From an uncultured Lachnospiraceae bacterium (GTDB lineage Bacteria; Bacillota; Clostridia; Lachnospirales; Lachnospiraceae): a stretch of DNA of 6,625 nt. Both the position numbers and the translations under genes were made by a program. Below the pieces are notes generated by a model, which saw only the letters and a list, made by a program, of their open reading frames with translations, searched no databases and had not been told where the DNA came from. Where the stretch lies: assembly GCA_905236545.1 (NCBI GenBank), contig CAJOQO010000310.1:1-6625 (forward strand). The letters are read 5' to 3'. This document shows, one piece after another, positions 6,269-6,625 of the stretch (within the stretch, counting starts at the first letter, position 1; each line of letters begins with the position of its first letter).

Positions 6269-6625
6269 ATGCAGAGAATAAAGCGAATCTGGCTGTCCAT
6301 TGAGTCGTTGGATGACAGGGTTTATTTTCTGACCGTTACCGTTTCTATTCTGATCAGTATTGTGACCTTGATCACGAATATGCTGCAGGGTCTGTCGATG
6401 GAAAACCAGCTTGTTGTGGCCGGTCTGGGGGCAGCCATGCTGCTTCTTCTGATCCTGGGAATCCGGTTCCCGGCAAGGAGGCGGCTTCTGCGTCTGTGCC
6501 TGGTTCTTGTCATGGATTTTGTGCTGTTTCCCGTTTCTTTTTTCTTTTCAGGCGGCATTCACAGCGGCATGATCCTGTTCTTTCTTATCGGATTGTTTCT
6601 GGTACCTGTCATGATTCGCGGAAAA
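6269..6625 (+). CDS. Multi-pass membrane protein, N-terminal part of a probable sensor
   Basis: 119 codons are open to the window end, so the gene continues beyond it. A short cytoplasmic-looking start (MQRIKRIW...) is followed by four likely membrane helices at about 18-40, 47-65, 73-93 and 100-116. The arginine-rich loop RFPARRRLLR at 66-75 suggests an inside-facing turn. The stretch FFFSGGIHSGM (91-101), followed by a hydrophobic helix and RGK, resembles the membrane input domain of clostridial sensor histidine kinases and GGDEF proteins. The output domain lies outside the window, so kinase, cyclase or another effector cannot be told apart. The gene has its own promoter and appears to be transcribed separately from metY. 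The CDS is well supported; the sensor role is inferred from general resemblance only. Confidence 0.8.
   Translation, partial: MQRIKRIWLSIESLDDRVYFLTVTVSILISIVTLITNMLQGLSMENQLVVAGLGAAMLLLLILGIRFPARRRLLRLCLVLVMDFVLFPVSFFFSGGIHSGMILFFLIGLFLVPVMIRGK

Noticed and set aside
6322..6558. 78-codon minus-strand frame opposite the membrane protein
   Set aside because: It is Arg/Lys/Thr-rich, the typical antisense reading of a hydrophobic membrane-protein gene, with no ribosome site noted.

Overview
The window reads as chromosomal DNA from an anaerobic Firmicute of class Clostridia, most likely family Lachnospiraceae. I infer this from three things: roughly balanced to slightly GC-rich base composition (judged by eye), strong AGGAG-type ribosome binding sites, and protein types common in that family. 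These are a secreted two-domain GH3 hexosaminidase, a Cys-rich-PAS/GGDEF/EAL protein, MetY, and a multi-pass membrane sensor. No rRNA, tRNA, CRISPR array, transposase or integrase is visible. All recognised genes are on the + strand.

Layout. Bases 1-130 are GC-rich and hold a perfect 15-bp inverted repeat, and possibly the last 37 codons of an upstream gene. Bases 133-174 form a long near-perfect hairpin with a short T tail. Its 21-bp perfect core lies directly upstream of an extended -10 promoter (TGGTATAAT, 177-185). A leader of about 135 nt leads to a secreted GH3 beta-N-acetylhexosaminidase of the NagZ type (328-2355). Only 48 nt later, with no terminator between, comes a cytoplasmic c-di-GMP phosphodiesterase (2404-4416). 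It has an N-terminal Cys-rich PAS-like module, a second PAS-like domain, a degenerate GGDEF domain and a complete EAL catalytic set. The pair looks like one operon, closed by a very strong 19-bp terminator at 4459-4500.

metY (4709-6004), encoding O-acetylhomoserine sulfhydrylase, is a single-gene unit with its own promoter and terminator. Its promoter carries an upstream dyad with LysR-box geometry near -66 and a second dyad over the start site. The leader is too short for a SAM riboswitch. After the metY terminator (6056-6084), another extended -10 promoter precedes a gene cut by the window end (6269-6625). It encodes four predicted membrane helices like the sensing end of a clostridial signalling protein.

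How the parts fit together. The GH3 enzyme would trim terminal GlcNAc from peptidoglycan fragments or other glycans outside the cell. The co-transcribed phosphodiesterase would lower c-di-GMP in response to a signal read by its Cys-rich module, perhaps redox state or a metal. metY supplies homocysteine from sulfide. I see no wholly new multi-gene system. The most interesting points are the Cys-rich sensory module, its pairing with a secreted glycosidase, and the palindromes at three of the regulatory regions.
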